A stretch of DNA of 64,000 bases from Ruminiclostridium hungatei (GTDB lineage Bacteria; Bacillota; Clostridia; Acetivibrionales; DSM-1351), in NCBI RefSeq assembly GCF_002051585.1, contig NZ_MZGX01000012.1, positions 62,001-126,000 of the forward strand. The letters run 5' to 3'. The notes under the pieces were generated by a model. The model ran no database searches and had not been told where the DNA came from. It saw nothing but the letters and a program-made list of their open reading frames with translations. This document shows positions 61,659 through 64,000 of the stretch, in pieces (within the stretch, counting starts at the first letter, position 1; every line of letters starts with the position of its first letter). Position numbers and translations under genes: made by a program.

Positions 61659-64000
61659 TTGAAAATTAGTAAGTTTTTAAATTGGAGAAAGGGTATTGCG
61701 TTACTGCTGACGCTTGCCTTATTTTTTTCAATTGTGCCCTTAACAAATTTTGTTAAGGCTGAAACTGATACTGTTTATCATGAATCCTTTGCAGATGGTG
61801 CCGGAAAGGCTGCACAGTCCGGAGGCGCCAGCTTGACCGCTGTTTCTCAGAAAATTTTTGAAGGAAATTCCGACGGAAAAGCTTTATATGTGAGCAAGAG
61901 AGCAAACAACTGGGATGCCGCTGACTTCAAATTCAGCGATATAGGTCTTGTAAATGGAAAAACCTATACTATAACGGTTATAGGTTATGTGGATTCCAAT
62001 GAAAAAGTACCGGCAGGAGCTCAGGCCTACCTTCAGACCGTGGATAGCTATGCGTGGCTGGCAGGCTCGGATTTTGCCGCCGGTAAGGCATTTACCCTGA
62101 CTGGAAAATACACAGTTGATACTTCAAAGGATTCAAAATTAAGAGTTCAGTCCAATGATAACGGAAAAACTGTTCCATTCTACATAGGTGACATACTGAT
62201 AACCAGTGAAAAAGCAGCCGCTGAAAGTTCAGCCGGAGCTGCTTCTGAGAAGGAAATATATCATGAAACCTTTGCAAGTGGAGTTGGAAAGGCCGTGCAG
62301 GCAGGGGGAGCAAGTCTTTCTGCTGCCGGTGACAAGTCTTTTGACGGAAACACCGACGGAAAAGCCTTGTACATAAGCAAAAGAGCAAATAATTGGGATG
62401 CGGCTGATTTTAAATTCAGTGATATTGGTTTGGTGAACGGAAAAACCTACAATATAACTGTTAAAGGTTATGTGGATTCCAATGAAAAAGTACCGGCAGG
62501 AGCCCAGGCCTATCTTCAGGCCGTAGACAGTTATGCATGGCTTGCCAGCGCTGATTTTGCTGCGGGGAAAGCATTTACCCTGACAGGAAAATACACAGTA
62601 GATACCTCCAAGGACTCAAAGTTAAGGATTCAGTCCAATGACAACGGAAAAACCGTTCCCTTCTATGCAGGGGATATTCTCATTACTGAAACTGTACCGG
62701 CCGGCACTGGCAATGATTCTGACAAACCTGCCGCTGAGACCTTTAAGGCCATAACTTTTGAGGACAATACTGCAGGCGGCTTTACAGGCAGAGCCGGTAC
62801 TGAAACCTTGACAGTTACAAAGGAAGCCAATCACACTGACAAAGGCTCTTATGCATTAAAGGTCCAGGGAAGAGCAAGCACCTGGCATGGTCCGTCATTG
62901 CATGTTGAAAAATATATAGACCAGGGCAGCGAGTACAAGATTACTGCATGGGTGAAGCTTATAGAACCTGCCAGCACACAGCTTCAGCTTTCAACTCAGG
63001 TTGGAAACGGCGGCAGTGCAAATTACATAAATCTTTCGGCAAAAACCATAAATACTACTGACGGTTGGGTTAAGTACGAGGGTACTTATCGCTACAACAA
63101 TGTTTCCAGCGAATATCTTACAATATATATTGAAAGTTCAAACAATGCTACCGCGTCTTTCTATATTGACGATATCAGCTTTGAAAACACAGGCTCCGGC
63201 CAGATTTCCATTCAGAAGGACTTAACCCCTATAAAGGATGTTTACAGCAAAGACTTCCTGATAGGAAATGCCGTATCTTCTGAAGATCTTGAAGGAGTAA
63301 GGCTTGATCTTTTGAAGAAGCATTTCAATGTTGCAACTGCAGGAAATGCCATGAAGCCTGATGCCCTCCAGCGTACAAAGGGTACCTTCACTTTTGATGA
63401 AGCTGATAAACTTGTTGACAAGGTGCTGGCGGAAGGACTCAAGATGCACGGACATACCCTGGTATGGCATCAGCAGTCACCGGCCTGGATGAATACAAAG
63501 ACCGATGCAAAAGGACAGACTGTATATCTGGGACGTCAAGAGGCCCTTACAAATTTGAAGACTCATATTAAGACTGTCGTAGAACACTTTGGAAAGAAAG
63601 TCATTTCATGGGATGTAGTGAATGAGGCAATGAACGATAATCCTGTAAATCCTGCAAATTGGAAGAACTCGTTACGCCAGAGCCCATGGTACAAAGCTGT
63701 AGGTTCCGATTATGTGGAACAGGCATTTTTAGCTGCCAGAGAAGTCCTTGACAAGCATCCCGACTGGAATATCAAGTTGTATTATAATGATTACAACCTT
63801 GATAACCAGAATAAATCCAAGGCAGTTTACAACATGGTTAAGGAAATAAATGACAGATACAAGAAAACCCATAAGGGCAAGCTGCTTATTGACGGTATTG
63901 GCATGCAGGGACATTACAACATTTCTACCAACCCCACAAATGTGCAGTTGTCTTTGGAAAGATTTATTTCTTTAGGTGTGGAAGTAAGTATTACAGAGCT
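61659..64000 (+). CDS. Secreted multimodular endo-xylanase (CBM-CBM-CBM22-GH10), 3' partial
   Basis: 780 codons are present before the window ends. The start is a TTG nine bases after GAGGAGG. The signal peptide runs to about residue 31 (FVKAET). Two near-identical carbohydrate-binding-like modules follow (about 40-182 and 201-343), then a CBM22/CBM4_9-type module (about 370-510, [14 protein letters not shown] and [11 protein letters not shown]), then a GH10 domain starting near [16 protein letters not shown]. The acid/base Glu is in [10 protein letters not shown]; the sequence stops at the nucleophile motif SITE-L. It is secreted and should cut xylan outside the cell, feeding the transporter encoded upstream. 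Any C-terminal dockerin or S-layer domain lies beyond the window. Confidence 0.92.
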   Translation, partial: MKISKFLNWRKGIALLLTLALFFSIVPLTNFVKAETDTVYHESFADGAGKAAQSGGASLTAVSQKIFEGNSDGKALYVSKRANNWDAADFKFSDIGLVNGKTYTITVIGYVDSNEKVPAGAQAYLQTVDSYAWLAGSDFAAGKAFTLTGKYTVDTSKDSKLRVQSNDNGKTVPFYIGDILITSEKAAAESSAGAASEKEIYHETFASGVGKAVQAGGASLSAAGDKSFDGNTDGKALYISKRANNWDAADFKFSDIGLVNGKTYNITVKGYVDSNEKVPAGAQAYLQAVDSYAWLASADFAAGKAFTLTGKYTVDTSKDSKLRIQSNDNGKTVPFYAGDILITETVPAGTGNDSDKPAAETFKAITFEDNTAGGFTGRAGTETLTVTKEANHTDKGSYALKVQGRASTWHGPSLHVEKYIDQGSEYKITAWVKLIEPASTQLQLSTQVGNGGSANYINLSAKTINTTDGWVKYEGTYRYNNVSSEYLTIYIESSNNATASFYIDDISFENTGSGQISIQKDLTPIKDVYSKDFLIGNAVSSEDLEGVRLDLLKKHFNVATAGNAMKPDALQRTKGTFTFDEADKLVDKVLAEGLKMHGHTLVWHQQSPAWMNTKTDAKGQTVYLGRQEALTNLKTHIKTVVEHFGKKVISWDVVNEAMNDNPVNPANWKNSLRQSPWYKAVGSDYVEQAFLAAREVLDKHPDWNIKLYYNDYNLDNQNKSKAVYNMVKEINDRYKKTHKGKLLIDGIGMQGHYNISTNPTNVQLSLERFISLGVEVSITE
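61776..62692 (+). repeat. Tandem duplication of a binding-module segment within the xylanase gene
   Basis: The second unit follows the first at a constant distance of 483 bp (161 codons). Long stretches of protein are identical ([21 protein letters not shown], less one letter, and [16 protein letters not shown]), while silent sites differ here and there. It is a recent in-frame duplication or one kept alike by conversion. Confidence 0.85.

Overview
The window looks like chromosomal DNA from a low-GC, anaerobic, xylan-degrading Firmicute of the Clostridia, most like the cellulolytic Ruminiclostridium-type group. The grounds are the strong GGAGG ribosome binding sites, an NADH-linked [FeFe]-hydrogenase operon, a GerMN-domain protein, YesM/YesN-type two-component regulators and a xylan-utilisation cluster with CBM-bearing and cytosolic GH10 xylanases plus a GH8 exo-oligoxylanase. 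This placement is inference from gene content; no rRNA or tRNA gene was seen.

Region 1 (1-10.9 kb) is accessory in character. A giant secreted S8 peptidase (N-terminus outside the window) carries many PPC-type domains, a peptidoglycan-binding-like region and a C-terminal DUF4474-like module. It is followed by an ankyrin-repeat lipoprotein, then by a 1.23-kb near-identical copy of an internal part of the peptidase gene fused to an unrelated short coding tail, and then by a DUF2809 membrane protein. The layout recalls polymorphic effector loci with an immunity-like neighbour and an orphan cassette. A two-repeat type I-C-like CRISPR remnant and a 163-bp MITE-like element follow.

Region 2 (10.9-18.8 kb) holds a membrane-anchored MutS-like ATPase, a small zinc-ribbon protein, a three-gene [FeFe]-hydrogenase operon, two tandem CBO0543-like membrane proteins and a broken polysaccharide deacetylase.

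Region 3 (18.9-28.9 kb) is a carbohydrate catabolic locus: a sugar epimerase, a ribose-type ABC transporter, a zinc alcohol dehydrogenase, a second epimerase, a LacI regulator, a third TIM-barrel isomerase and a Gfo/Idh/MocA oxidoreductase. No sugar kinase is present. The substrate is unknown.

Region 4 (29-50.5 kb) is mostly housekeeping and envelope genes: a Ca2+ P-type ATPase, two membrane-anchored PQQ-type beta-propellers, signal peptidase I, an acyl-ACP thioesterase, GerMN and DUF218 proteins, an MFS transporter, a TrpB2-type synthase, a YwaF-like membrane protein, a Rieske/FAD oxidoreductase, two cation/proton antiporters, and an ABC pair whose ATPase has lost most of its catalytic motifs. 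A second MITE copy and a solo terminal-inverted-repeat remnant lie here.

Region 5 (50.5-64 kb) is a xylan system. Two AraC-type response regulators and one YesM-type kinase stand next to a divergent operon encoding an LplABC-type oligosaccharide transporter, a cytosolic GH10 xylanase and a GH8 reducing-end exo-oligoxylanase. A secreted GH10 xylanase with three CBM-like modules follows and is cut by the window end. Secreted xylanase would release xylo-oligosaccharides, the transporter would import them, and the cytosolic enzymes would finish hydrolysis.
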